A stretch of 64,000 nt of DNA from Pedobacter sp. L105. Lineage in GTDB: Bacteria; Bacteroidota; Bacteroidia; Sphingobacteriales; Sphingobacteriaceae. Positions 27,519 to 36,785 of the stretch are shown piece after piece (position 1 is the first letter of the stretch; each line of letters opens with the position of its first letter). Made by a program: the position numbers and the translations under genes. The notes below the pieces were generated by a model that saw only the letters and a list, made by a program, of their open reading frames with translations, searched no databases and was not told the DNA's origin. Location of the stretch: assembly GCF_009765875.1 (NCBI RefSeq), contig NZ_LMUP01000009.1, positions 600,608-664,607 on the forward strand. Reading direction: 5' to 3'.

Positions 27519-27521
27519 TAA

Positions 27522-27558
27522 AAAATAGGTTACTGCTTTACCTGGAGCAGCCTATTTT
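27522..27558 (+). terminator. Terminator of the beta-helix gene
   Basis: AAAATAGG and CCTATTTT pair around an imperfect inner stem (CTGCT / AGCAG) shortly after the stop codon, and the right arm ends in T4. Confidence 0.6.
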
Positions 27559-27830
27559 ATTATCATTCGTTCATGCGGATAAGCGGATAATAAGAGATAG
27601 CAGTGATTGATCTTTGTCGTTAATACAGGGATATCTTTTTTCACCTAAACCATATTGGGTTTTACAACGGTAAAGAGTTATTTGATGTAAAAAAGCACCT
27701 AAATAAAAATAATTTGTTAAATTGTTTGGTAATTCTTTGTAATTTAGAGATTAAATTATTAAACAATATTTGTGGTTTGATTTTCTTTCATATTACTTTG
27801 TTAAACTATTGTTTATTTGTACGGGGAATT

Positions 27831-28865
27831 ATGAAAATATTTAAACAGTTTTTTTTTATTGGTGTGATTTCAATACTTTCTTCTTTTGCTGTTAAAGCTC
27901 AGGATAGTTTGATTATTATTGGTAAAATTGACAAGCGGCTTGATGAAAAAATCATAACGATGGAGAAAGTTTATCCATTTCCTAACACCTTGCCTACTAC
28001 AAAAACAGAGTGCATAATTAAAGATGGCAAATTCTTTTTCTCTATTCCCGCAACAGCACTGGAACAATACCATATTAGATTTAAAAATGATCATAGTCCT
28101 AACGATTTTGTTAGTTTACTTTTACTTCCCAAAAAAACTGAAATCGAGTTTTTAGATAGCTCGCTTGTGAATTACACTTTGGTTGGTAACAATATAAATG
28201 GCCTATATAATAATTCAATATTACCCATTACAAATAGGAGAGAATTTACACAAGAAGAAGTGAACAGGGCATTGACAACGTGGGTGGAGAATCACGTGGA
28301 CTCACCACTGAATACCTATATGATGGTTACAACATTATTGAATAATGTGTCAGATGATGAAATTTCCCGCTTATTTAATTTAATTCCTGATGCGAATAGA
28401 AAGGGTACTTATTTTAACGAGTTGAAATTTATTAAGGAAAATCTGTATGTAGGAAAAATATTGCCCGACTTTGTACAAGCTGATACAAGTGGTATCCCAA
28501 TAAAGCTTTCAGATTTTAGGGGTAAATATATACTCGTAGACTTTTGGGCATCATGGTGTAAGCCATGCAGGGCGGAAAATCCTCATTTGGTAGCCGCTAT
28601 GAAAAAGTATGATCATAAAAAGTTTGATATTATCAGCGTGTCTCTAGATAGTAAAAAAAGTGACTGGCTGGAGGCTATCAGTAAAGATGGGTTGCAAAAT
28701 TGGACGCATGTTTCTGATTTGAAAGGGTGGAACAATGGTGTCTCGATATATTATAAACTCATAGCAATTCCAAGAAACTTCCTTCTTGATCCTAGTGGAA
28801 AAATAATTGCTAAAAACCTTCGGGGACAGGATGTTCTTGATATGTTAAATAAGATAATTGATTGA
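27831..28865 (+). CDS. TlpA-type thioredoxin with DUF4369-like N-terminal domain
   Basis: 344 aa from the ATG at 27831 (39 upstream codons in the same frame are open but start in an AT-rich leader). Signal peptide about 1-20 (SSFAVKAQ). N-terminal beta domain typical of DUF4369 (about 22-130), a helical linker, and a C-terminal TlpA/AhpC-TSA thioredoxin domain with the active site WASWCKPC. It should reduce or isomerise disulfides in the periplasm. Single gene, ended by a hairpin terminator. Confidence 0.85.
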   Translation: MKIFKQFFFIGVISILSSFAVKAQDSLIIIGKIDKRLDEKIITMEKVYPFPNTLPTTKTECIIKDGKFFFSIPATALEQYHIRFKNDHSPNDFVSLLLLPKKTEIEFLDSSLVNYTLVGNNINGLYNNSILPITNRREFTQEEVNRALTTWVENHVDSPLNTYMMVTTLLNNVSDDEISRLFNLIPDANRKGTYFNELKFIKENLYVGKILPDFVQADTSGIPIKLSDFRGKYILVDFWASWCKPCRAENPHLVAAMKKYDHKKFDIISVSLDSKKSDWLEAISKDGLQNWTHVSDLKGWNNGVSIYYKLIAIPRNFLLDPSGKIIAKNLRGQDVLDMLNKIID

Positions 28866-28950
28866 AAAACATCATGGGTAGTAGATGTAGCTCAGACCTG
28901 TGATTGGTAGGTTAGAATTTATTGATCAAATAGACTTCCATTAAATGAGA

Positions 28951-28985
28951 AAAACCTGCTCGTCTTTCGATTTGCAGGCTTTTTG
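28951..28985 (+). terminator. Terminator of the thioredoxin gene
   Basis: AAAAcCTGC and GCAGGcTTTTT arms with a 14-base loop, ending in a T run. It also separates the plus-strand gene from the convergent T6SS tssK unit. Confidence 0.7.
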
Positions 28986-29058
28986 TTGGTTTTGATGTCG
29001 TTTAACTTCTTCTGGCATTGTTCACCACTCAACCGTAATAGTTGTTCATCTTAAATTT

Positions 29059-30216
29059 TTAATCCAACAGCGTCCATGTTCTTTTAGTTTGAACCTGCTG
29101 TACCATTTGCTGTTCGGCAACAACAATGTTTTCTTTTCGCTGACCGATATATTCAAGTGTGCCCAGCTTATTCCAGAGTGCGATCATTACCCTTAAGAAC
29201 TCTTCTGTCATAGACATAGCTGCGTAAATGTTCTGATGGTCATAAACCAGTTCGATATTACGTGCCAGCAATTCTTCAAAATTACCCGGGGTTACGTCCC
29301 GCCATTCGTAAAAATATTTGAGCATTTCTTCACGTTCTTTAGATTCGATGAGTTTGATTCCTGTAAAAAAAACGTGGGCAAGATTTGAGCCGTAACCTAC
29401 AACATGCACCGGGGATTGCTGGTAACCAAAGTTTCTGTAGCTAAAAAAGATCTGGGCAATATAGTCAAGCAGTTTCTCTGAAAGTAACCTAATATTTTTT
29501 CCCAGGGGAGTGATGGAGTCTTTACTGCTTGTTTTATCGATGATCTTAAAAGCTGCCAGCTGCAATTCGTTGATCTGGGTACTGAACAATTCATAATATC
29601 TGATCAGTGAGGGATGACTAATCATATTGCTGCTTGGCGGGATATAATTTGAATTAATGGTAATCCTTCCATTTTCCAGGATCAGCTGCCCGATGGTTAG
29701 GTGATAACTGCCTGTAGCTTTTGGGGCCATCTCGGCAGCGGGAAGTATGGCAATGCTATAGCTTTTGGTAACATCAGGATACCTTGGCGGATTGTCTTCC
29801 GGATCTGGATTTCCAGAGGGTATACGCTCAAAAGGGTTAACCATTAGCAAGACATTATATAATGTAACCTTAGAGTAATCAGCATTGTCACTGTTAAAAT
29901 AGTGAGTATAGCTGAGCTGGTTATCGAAGTTTGAAGACTCTACAATATCAATCCTGCAACCATCGGCGGTAATTGCATTGCAGTGTCTAACTCTAACTTC
30001 AATATGATTTGTGGCTTTTTCCAGAATCTCAATATCATGCGAGCTGCGCTGCCCGGCAAAGGGGGGAAGCAGGCCATAGTTGAAACTACTGAGAAATACC
30101 GAACTGGCATCCCTTACAAAATCCTGATTGAACTGATCTGTAGCAACGAAGTGATCGCTGGATAGCTTCATTCCATCCACCCAGTTTACGGGTTTATATT
30201 TTAATGGTGAAATCAT
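29059..30216 (-). CDS. tssK: T6SS baseplate protein TssK
   Basis: 385 aa, cytosolic. The start PVNWVDGMKLSSDHF matches the conserved N-terminal shell domain of TssK (xxWxxGMxLxxxHF), which connects the baseplate wedges (TssE, F, G) to the membrane complex. In subtype iii this would be TssN and its partners. Located 10 bases after tssN on the same strand, so co-transcribed downstream of it. Confidence 0.88.
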   Translation of the reverse strand: MISPLKYKPVNWVDGMKLSSDHFVATDQFNQDFVRDASSVFLSSFNYGLLPPFAGQRSSHDIEILEKATNHIEVRVRHCNAITADGCRIDIVESSNFDNQLSYTHYFNSDNADYSKVTLYNVLLMVNPFERIPSGNPDPEDNPPRYPDVTKSYSIAILPAAEMAPKATGSYHLTIGQLILENGRITINSNYIPPSSNMISHPSLIRYYELFSTQINELQLAAFKIIDKTSSKDSITPLGKNIRLLSEKLLDYIAQIFFSYRNFGYQQSPVHVVGYGSNLAHVFFTGIKLIESKEREEMLKYFYEWRDVTPGNFEELLARNIELVYDHQNIYAAMSMTEEFLRVMIALWNKLGTLEYIGQRKENIVVAEQQMVQQVQTKRTWTLLD

Positions 30217-30226
30217 AGTTTTCTGT

Positions 30227-31120
30227 TTATATAAAAATTGATTCGTCTCCCGTTATTTGTGGTTTATTGGCGTTTTCAGATACTCTTTTGGCATAAATGG
30301 TTACCTTCTCAGTAATGGCATTGTTCAGGATATCAAGATCAGGGTCGATGAATACGTTCTTTTTAAAGAAAGATGTTTTGATAAAGAATATCCATTTATA
30401 GGATTCCTGTTCGTCACTGTAATATTTTACCGGACTTTTGGGGAATTTAAGATTGTAATCCTCGATGAATTTATAGAACCACTCTCCGAAAATCATGTTT
30501 TCTGGTGCTTTAGCCTTTACCTTAATTGGTTCCGGATCGTTAGTATTCTTGTATAATTCAAGTTCCAAAACAAGCAGATGGTCAAAGTCGAGGTGATCCA
30601 TTTCAATATGGATAGGGGTGGCAGGGTATTTCCAGATCTTGTAGATTTCTGTAGGAATACTGATAAGTGCAACGTAGGCCCACCAGAATAGCAGGGGGAT
30701 AATAAATGTCATAAGACTGGTTGCTGCCCAGATTCCAAAGTGGATATCACTAAGCCAGTTGAAGGCCAGTTGAAATAGGAAAAAGCCGAGCAATGCACTA
30801 ATAAGGACAGCAAATATGAAAAAGAATTTTCTTTCCAGCAGTTCCTTTGGATAATAGCGGGTAGCCAGGTAAACGAAGAGACAGCCTGTTCCCAGGTAAT
30901 AGATCTGGCAAATGATATAACCCCAGGGCATAAAGTCAAAGCTCAGAAAACCCATAAAACCTGGTAAGGCGAGAATGATACTTAAGATAAGGATACTAAC
31001 GATTAGTCTTTTGTTGTTAAGAAATTGATTCTTTTTATTTACAATAGAAATCAAAGCTGCGGAAACGAGGAAAATAAGTGGAAATAGTAAATATCGAAGA
31101 AAGAATGATTGAACGTCCAT
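30227..31120 (-). CDS. tssN: T6SSiii inner-membrane protein TssN
   Basis: 297 aa from the ATG at 31120 (a longer frame to 31183 is less likely). Five or six membrane helices in the first 165 residues (FFLRYLLFPLIFLVSAALIS onward), then a cytosolic domain of about 120 residues. Bacteroidota T6SS lack TssJLM; multi-pass TssN is one of their replacement membrane-complex proteins. Topology, size and position next to tssK fit. Confidence 0.75.
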   Translation of the reverse strand: MDVQSFFLRYLLFPLIFLVSAALISIVNKKNQFLNNKRLIVSILILSIILALPGFMGFLSFDFMPWGYIICQIYYLGTGCLFVYLATRYYPKELLERKFFFIFAVLISALLGFFLFQLAFNWLSDIHFGIWAATSLMTFIIPLLFWWAYVALISIPTEIYKIWKYPATPIHIEMDHLDFDHLLVLELELYKNTNDPEPIKVKAKAPENMIFGEWFYKFIEDYNLKFPKSPVKYYSDEQESYKWIFFIKTSFFKKNVFIDPDLDILNNAITEKVTIYAKRVSENANKPQITGDESIFI

Positions 31121-31323
31121 TAAATTATACTTGATGTTTATTTTGATGTCTTCACAAATATGATACCTTAAAATAAATGTCATAAAACCTGCATGAGCTT
31201 ACAGTAAAAAAAAATAATAAAAAACAAGCTCATGCAAGTGCCATAACTGCTAAAGAAATTCTGCATTAATGAAAATGGTATAATTATTAGAGGTATGTGT
31301 TATTATCTAAACGCAAATCATCC

Positions 31324-32262
31324 ATGAAGCAAAATTTACAGCTGAAGAACGATCTGAATACTGACTTTAAGGCGATCACAAAAGCGGCAGAGCTGATCGA
31401 GAATGGAGATTTTGAAACTGATCAGATTGCTATTTTGCCCGTTGGAGGGCGGCAAAGCGCTTACGCAAAGGACCTTGGTAATTATTCGTTTTATTATTCT
31501 GATAGCAAGCGCAAAGATTGCCTGGTCATTGAATTGAATAGGGAAGGGTTATATGATATGCTGCCTGAAGGGCTTTTTCATCAGCCACCAACAGGTAGTT
31601 CGGGTCTTTCTGAACAGGAAATGATAGCCGATGTACAGGCACGGAGAGCAGAAGAAAAAGATGCGAGAAAATTTTTTATGCCTTTTGAAGCAGAGTTGAA
31701 TCATCTTAGGACGATCCTTGAATTGTATGAAAACAGACTGGATAAAAGAACTACTTATAATGATCTGACGAGGATATTCGGTGCGGAATGGAAGGAATTT
31801 GAATTGCTTGATAATGAACAGAGTATCATATGGATGCATCTCTTGCCATTGATCAGCGAGAAGCGTAACGATCTGGATTTTTTGGGACAATTGCTGTCTT
31901 TATTGTTTAAAGTGCCTGTTCAGGCTGCGTTGAGTTTGAGGAACCTGAAGCGGGCACCAATTGAAGAGAAAATGCAGTTCAGGCTGGGTTTCGGTAGTCT
32001 GGGTATAGACTCTACTATCGGCAATAGCTTTCTGACTGATGATGAAGATATTGTAATCAGTGTAGGGCCGGCAGATACCGATAAACTGGTTCGTTTTATG
32101 CCAGGAACACCAAGTACTTATATCATTGATCTGGCAGTTTCTTATCTTTTGCCAGTTCAAAATGAGATCAGTATAAAACTGGTTCCCAATTTAGAAAACC
32201 AGGTTGGTGCGCTAGGTGCCGGAAGCAATAATTCTTTCCTTGGCTTTACCGTTTATCTTTAA
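31324..32262 (+). CDS. tssG: T6SS baseplate wedge protein TssG
   Basis: 312 aa from the ATG at 31324 (a GTG at 31297 is also in frame). TssG features: LVIELNREGLYDMLPEGLFH near residue 65 and ARKFFMPFEAELNHLR near 115, the standard TssG signature. It forms the baseplate wedge with TssF and TssE. Unusually, it stands alone on the plus strand between minus-strand tssN and tssF: divergent from tssN (about 200 bases shared) and convergent with tssF (12 bases between stops). Confidence 0.85.
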   Translation: MKQNLQLKNDLNTDFKAITKAAELIENGDFETDQIAILPVGGRQSAYAKDLGNYSFYYSDSKRKDCLVIELNREGLYDMLPEGLFHQPPTGSSGLSEQEMIADVQARRAEEKDARKFFMPFEAELNHLRTILELYENRLDKRTTYNDLTRIFGAEWKEFELLDNEQSIIWMHLLPLISEKRNDLDFLGQLLSLLFKVPVQAALSLRNLKRAPIEEKMQFRLGFGSLGIDSTIGNSFLTDDEDIVISVGPADTDKLVRFMPGTPSTYIIDLAVSYLLPVQNEISIKLVPNLENQVGALGAGSNNSFLGFTVYL

Positions 32263-32274
32263 ATTGTGGTTTAA

Positions 32275-34128
32275 TTACGCCAGCAGCAGCCTGTAGTGGA
32301 TGTTCATGATACTGCGGTTTTCTAATTTTGACTGCGTAAGTTCCAGAATTGACTTCCATTCATCCTTGTTGAGGTCGTGCTGATTTGCCGGAGTAATGAT
32401 GATATCCGTAGTTTTGATAAATCCTTCTTTTGGATTTTGCGCCACCATTAATCCTTTGGCAAGTTTTAGTCCTTTGATCTTATTTCCAAGTTCATAAGAA
32501 CAGAAATTAATCACATCCGACTGTGTAACAATTCTATTTGCTGTAGTTAAGCCGTATTTAAAAGCCTGAACACGGTTAGCTGCATTTAATCTGGATCTTC
32601 CGCCCTGCGTATTGCTCAGCAGGAAAATGCTGTCAGGAATCATTTTGCTGTTTTCAAATGATTGTAAACGGCTGCCTGACCTGATCTGGTTGCCCATTTC
32701 TGCATTGGTTGTCCAAAATTCAAGGAACATGATATCCGCATTGTTCAGCGGTTTAACAATGATATAGTTCAGCAATTCTTTCATCGTAGCGAGCTGCGCT
32801 TTGGTTTTTTGCTGGATAATGGAGATGTTCTGTTCCAGTTCTTTTAAAGAGCTGTTCAGGAAGTCTGAACCATAGGCCGAAAAAGATGCTTTTTCATCCC
32901 TCAGCAGCTCGAAAAGATAATCTACCACCTCTTTCGCGTTCCTGTTATCAAATCGCTCTGAGCCGCCGTAACGGATGGAAAAAGAGCCTGCGCTGCTGTC
33001 GTCATCATGGCTGTGAGGGATTTCTGTATAAATGTTGCCCATTTTATCTCCCAATGAATGAACGCTGAGGAACTGATCATGGTCTTGTACTTTAACCGGA
33101 ATAATATTCGTCATCATTTTAAGGCGGTGTTTAAAGTCGTGAATTCTTTTATTAACCACCGGAAAGGCATTGATAGAGATATGCAGCTCATCCAGCATTA
33201 CTTCTGTGATTGCTGCCGGAAATACAACTTTTAACCACAGCAGTTCCTTTTTTAAGTTAACCAGGCTGCCGGGCTGGAAGAGCTGTTCAAATTCTTTGGG
33301 GTATAATTGCAAACTAAAGTGCTGGGGATTAAGATGATCATCATCAATAGTCAAGAACCTGTTTGCGTAGAATGAGTGCACATCTTCTGTGAGCAGGTTC
33401 AGGATATCATGGTTATCAAACGGAGAATTTGAGTTCAGCGCGGGGGTGATATAGAACTTATCTAAAGCTGTGTTTACAGGAAGGCCGTTTACGGACCACT
33501 TAGACAGGGCTAAAAGATCATATATGTTGTTATTGATTGCATAATTTCTCCAATCAAAATAAAAACTAATACCGTTAAGTATCTTTAAAGTGGAAGGAGG
33601 GCGGATTCCTATGTATAAAGTGTTCGGTTCAAGGGCCGATCCCCGATTGGTATGGGTAAGAAGTGATTTATGATGCTGACTGTCAACCTGAAATAAGTTG
33701 CTTCCGCTGGCCAGATAAACTACCTCTGCATTAAATACCTTAATTGGCTTTAAAGGACTAAAAAAGATGTCTGCCGAGTTTTCTGTGCTGTTTTCGTTCA
33801 TGTCCTTTAACTTTTTCCGAAAGTAGAACTGTGTTTTTGTATCTATGATTTCTGAGGGTTCATGAGGGCGGGCATGGGCGATAGCATGCGCGGGTAATGC
33901 AGAGGTTAATGTATCTGATGCTAAGATACGTGAGATCTTATCCAGAACCCTGTTTTCAAGGTTTTTTACGTCGTTTGATACGTTAAAAAGCTCTGTGCTC
34001 AGTGCTTCAATCAACAGTTTAACTAAAGGGTCAAAATCATTGGTATTCTTTATTCCCCAGTAGTCACGTGCATTTTTTAAAATCCTGTTTCTAATTTCGT
34101 CTTTTGAAGAATAAAATATGTTTTTCAT
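32275..34128 (-). CDS. tssF: T6SS baseplate wedge protein TssF
   Basis: 617 aa, cytosolic. N-terminus RILKNARDYWGIKNTNDFDP then LVKLLIEALSTELFN; SALPAHAIAHARP near residue 80 corresponds to the PxxAVxxxxP region of TssF; the C-terminal part contains the expected NAANRVQAFKYGLTTANRIV region. Two TssF copies with one TssG make each wedge. Follows tssE by 84 bases on the same strand. Confidence 0.85.
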   Translation of the reverse strand: MKNIFYSSKDEIRNRILKNARDYWGIKNTNDFDPLVKLLIEALSTELFNVSNDVKNLENRVLDKISRILASDTLTSALPAHAIAHARPHEPSEIIDTKTQFYFRKKLKDMNENSTENSADIFFSPLKPIKVFNAEVVYLASGSNLFQVDSQHHKSLLTHTNRGSALEPNTLYIGIRPPSTLKILNGISFYFDWRNYAINNNIYDLLALSKWSVNGLPVNTALDKFYITPALNSNSPFDNHDILNLLTEDVHSFYANRFLTIDDDHLNPQHFSLQLYPKEFEQLFQPGSLVNLKKELLWLKVVFPAAITEVMLDELHISINAFPVVNKRIHDFKHRLKMMTNIIPVKVQDHDQFLSVHSLGDKMGNIYTEIPHSHDDDSSAGSFSIRYGGSERFDNRNAKEVVDYLFELLRDEKASFSAYGSDFLNSSLKELEQNISIIQQKTKAQLATMKELLNYIIVKPLNNADIMFLEFWTTNAEMGNQIRSGSRLQSFENSKMIPDSIFLLSNTQGGRSRLNAANRVQAFKYGLTTANRIVTQSDVINFCSYELGNKIKGLKLAKGLMVAQNPKEGFIKTTDIIITPANQHDLNKDEWKSILELTQSKLENRSIMNIHYRLLLA

Positions 34129-34212
34129 TGATATTTGAAATAATATGTTTTTTAGAATTATAGTACTGTATGTAATTTAGATCATACTATCTTTAAAATA
34201 GAACAGTTTGTG

Positions 34213-34647
34213 TTAACTTGATAGCGGACTTAAAAACAATGACGTATTAAAATAGTATTTTTCTCCTGTAATATTGATTTTACCTCGTATGGAAATGTCC
34301 ACTTTCTTCTTAATTTCTGTAACATTCCTGATAGTAAAGGACTTCTCTACTTCGGTCATTTTTATTTCTACTTCTACCTGATACAGCCTGTTTTCATATT
34401 CAGTGATAGATTTTAGCAAGGATTGCCTGAATTTTTCTTCCCATGTAGTTTCGCTGACGATCAGTTCGAAATCCAGATCCCATATTTCGCAACCAAAATT
34501 GCTGTTGTGCCTATGCTCTCCAAAACGCGTAAAGATAATTAGCTCAATGTGCTGTGAAATGGACTTCCCCGCATCTGCTTCCTGCAAATCCCGGTGTTCA
34601 AAAATGTTTATTAATCGAAATGGCTTATTGTATAAGAAATCTGACAT
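34213..34647 (-). CDS. tssE: T6SS baseplate protein TssE (gp25-like)
   Basis: 144 aa. Contains the gp25/GpW-type core SISQHIELIIFTRFGEHRHN followed by FGCEIWDLDF, where the phage baseplate family has the RPGE-NPxFG-LxxLxF pattern. TssE caps the sheath at the wedge centre. First gene of the tssE-tssF minus-strand unit, divergent from the trans-envelope operon that begins at 34791. Confidence 0.82.
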   Translation of the reverse strand: MSDFLYNKPFRLINIFEHRDLQEADAGKSISQHIELIIFTRFGEHRHNSNFGCEIWDLDFELIVSETTWEEKFRQSLLKSITEYENRLYQVEVEIKMTEVEKSFTIRNVTEIKKKVDISIRGKINITGEKYYFNTSLFLSPLSS

Positions 34648-34790
34648 ATGTTGCTATTCAATGGAACAATAATTGGTAAAAGGTTAATCAATATTACGTC
34701 CAAACTTCAAACAAGTGAATATTGTTAGATCATGCTGGCTTAATGTTGTAATATAAATTAATAAATGCAATCTCATAACGTCTCTATTTT

Positions 34791-35312
34791 ATGAAGCCCA
34801 TAAACGCTCAGGAACTGACCAGGTCCTATCAGCTTTTCATTTTAAACTTTGTTTTGCTGATTTCATTCGCATTGATTTGTGTGTATCTTTTTTTTATTGC
34901 TTCAAAATACGAGTATCAGATTCTGGAAGATAAAGTGAAAAAAACTGATCAGCTCCTTTCCAAAAGGAAAGAGATCAATACCAGGTTTGATATGATCCTG
35001 TTAAAATTTAACGAGCTCTCGAAGTATAGCTCTATTAATTCTGAAGAGTTAAATAACCAGGCAATTCTGCTGGAAGATATTCAGAACAATAATTTTAAAA
35101 TTAAGGAGATCCTTAAAAACCAGCAGCCGGCTACCAGCAGTTTTCTTTTATACAAAAAGATGTCTGACGATGTAACGCAAATGGCGGGGATCGAAGATTC
35201 ATTATTCACTACCAAATTTCAGATTGAAAATATCAGAACGCAGCTGGAATCATGTTTACATACAAACCAGTCGGCCGCCGATAAGTTAAGAGCAGGCAAA
35301 TTCAGAAGATAA
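34791..35312 (+). CDS. T6SSiii trans-envelope component, single-pass (TssO/P/Q group)
   Basis: 173 aa. One membrane helix at about residues 15-38 followed by a coiled-coil periplasmic region (EDKVKKTDQLLSKRKEIN onward). First gene of a tightly packed operon leading to tssR. In T6SSiii loci this position is taken by tssQ, tssO and tssP, small proteins of the envelope-spanning complex. It lacks a lipobox, so it is not a lipoprotein TssQ as described for Bacteroides; the letter cannot be fixed from sequence alone. Confidence 0.6.
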   Translation: MKPINAQELTRSYQLFILNFVLLISFALICVYLFFIASKYEYQILEDKVKKTDQLLSKRKEINTRFDMILLKFNELSKYSSINSEELNNQAILLEDIQNNNFKIKEILKNQQPATSSFLLYKKMSDDVTQMAGIEDSLFTTKFQIENIRTQLESCLHTNQSAADKLRAGKFRR

Positions 35313-35314
35313 TT

Positions 35315-35806
35315 ATGATTAAACTGAGTATAAAAGAACGAAGGGAACAGTTCCTGTTTTTTATAGGGATATTTCTCTTCACTACAGCATTGTTGGGATT
35401 TGGCCTTTTTCACGATTATGGTGATGAAAGGATGGTTTCTAAACAGGATCTGGCAGAAAAACTTTCGCAGGATGCCGATTTTGAATCTACAGTTAAGGAA
35501 CAAAGGGCAACTGTGGACAGCACTTACAAGCAGATCATCACTTTTGATCCTGGCGTGCAGGCGGTTTTTCTGGAGAACGATATCAAAAACTCTTTAGCAT
35601 CCATTAAATCGGTTTATGAGCGAAAAGCTTACGACCAGCGTTACAAGTCATTTCTTGAGGCATCGCAGTTATACAATGATCTTTTTTATAACAGAAGGGA
35701 ACTGAAAGGAAATAACAGTGATATAGATAAACTCAGCAAATCACTGGAAGACTGTAAACTTTCTACACGCCAGTTAAGGCAAACAATAGGTAATCAACCA
35801 AGATAA
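35315..35806 (+). CDS. T6SSiii trans-envelope component TssO-like
   Basis: 163 aa, starting 2 bases after the previous stop. N-terminal motif SIKERREQFLFFIGIFLFTT with one membrane helix (about 12-32), then a helical periplasmic region with coiled coil. The NxKERRxxFxxF start fits what I recall of TssO proteins. Tight spacing to its neighbours implies a stoichiometric complex. Confidence 0.6.
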   Translation: MIKLSIKERREQFLFFIGIFLFTTALLGFGLFHDYGDERMVSKQDLAEKLSQDADFESTVKEQRATVDSTYKQIITFDPGVQAVFLENDIKNSLASIKSVYERKAYDQRYKSFLEASQLYNDLFYNRRELKGNNSDIDKLSKSLEDCKLSTRQLRQTIGNQPR

Positions 35807-35833
35807 TCATATAAAAAACAAATAAAAGCACCT

Positions 35834-36781
35834 ATGTCCGAAACCACTACTAACGGAAAATCAGTAAGCAGTAATTCACAGGGGTACGTCTTTCTGTACA
35901 TCTTTATTGCTATTTTGATCCTCGCCGGGATCATATTTCTCTTTAAAAGTTCGCTTTTTGATAAACGGACTGTTGATGCAAGGATCTTAAAAGATGAATT
36001 GTATTTAAACGAAGACCTTGTGTTTACAGATAACACAAAAAATGCTAAGAAGTGGCTATGGGAATTTGGTAACGGAGCAAAATTAGCTACCCAAAACGGA
36101 AATTACCGCTATGCTAAATCCGGCTCTTACATTGTAAGATTAACCGTAGACGGACAGCTGCGGGAGCAGTTTCCTGTAACGGTACGGGATACGGTCATTG
36201 CTCTGCCAGACACGGTTGTTAGTATCAGCGGCCCTACTTCAGGCGTGGTCAATGAAGAAGTAAGACTGGAAGCTGAAGGTAAAGCGAATACTTTTCAGTG
36301 GTCTTTTGGGGAAACGAACAGGGTTGACGTAAAAGGCAGAACAGCGTTATATACTTTTCATACACCCGGTAAGTTCCTGGTGAAGTTAAATACTGATAAT
36401 AGCCGCAGGGCGATTTATCATACCATTTTTATTACAGACCCCAATGCAGATCTGGAAACAGCTATTGTAGAACCCGGGGAAGGGGAGCGCAAAGTGATTG
36501 ATGATATCAGGGCACGCTTACAGGCAATTGCCAACGGAGCAGATTTTAATTCAAATTACTATTACCTGATCAGAAGATACCTGTGTAACAATGAGAAGGT
36601 TACTGTGGCTGTAGAGCAGGACAGCGTTAAAAAATCAACCGACTTTTATTCCTACTGCATGGGATTAACTTTCGGAGGCGAGATCGTAGTAGATGAAGCG
36701 CAATTAACTATAAGCCCTAATTCTACCTGCGCCAGCCTGTTAAATATCAAACAACATTCAGCTAATACCGTAAAAAAATAG
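35834..36781 (+). CDS. T6SSiii trans-envelope component with PKD domain (TssP-like)
   Basis: 315 aa. One membrane helix at about 18-37, then a PKD-type beta-sandwich domain (AKKWLWEFGNGAKLATQNGN, then YRYAKSGSYIVRLTVDG), a second PKD-like unit (FQWSFGETNRVDV, YTFHTPGKFLVKL), and a C-terminal domain of about 95 residues. Position between the TssO-like gene and tssR suggests TssP. PKD modules would give a rigid rod across the periplasm. Confidence 0.6.
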   Translation: MSETTTNGKSVSSNSQGYVFLYIFIAILILAGIIFLFKSSLFDKRTVDARILKDELYLNEDLVFTDNTKNAKKWLWEFGNGAKLATQNGNYRYAKSGSYIVRLTVDGQLREQFPVTVRDTVIALPDTVVSISGPTSGVVNEEVRLEAEGKANTFQWSFGETNRVDVKGRTALYTFHTPGKFLVKLNTDNSRRAIYHTIFITDPNADLETAIVEPGEGERKVIDDIRARLQAIANGADFNSNYYYLIRRYLCNNEKVTVAVEQDSVKKSTDFYSYCMGLTFGGEIVVDEAQLTISPNSTCASLLNIKQHSANTVKK

Positions 36782-36785
36782 ATCT

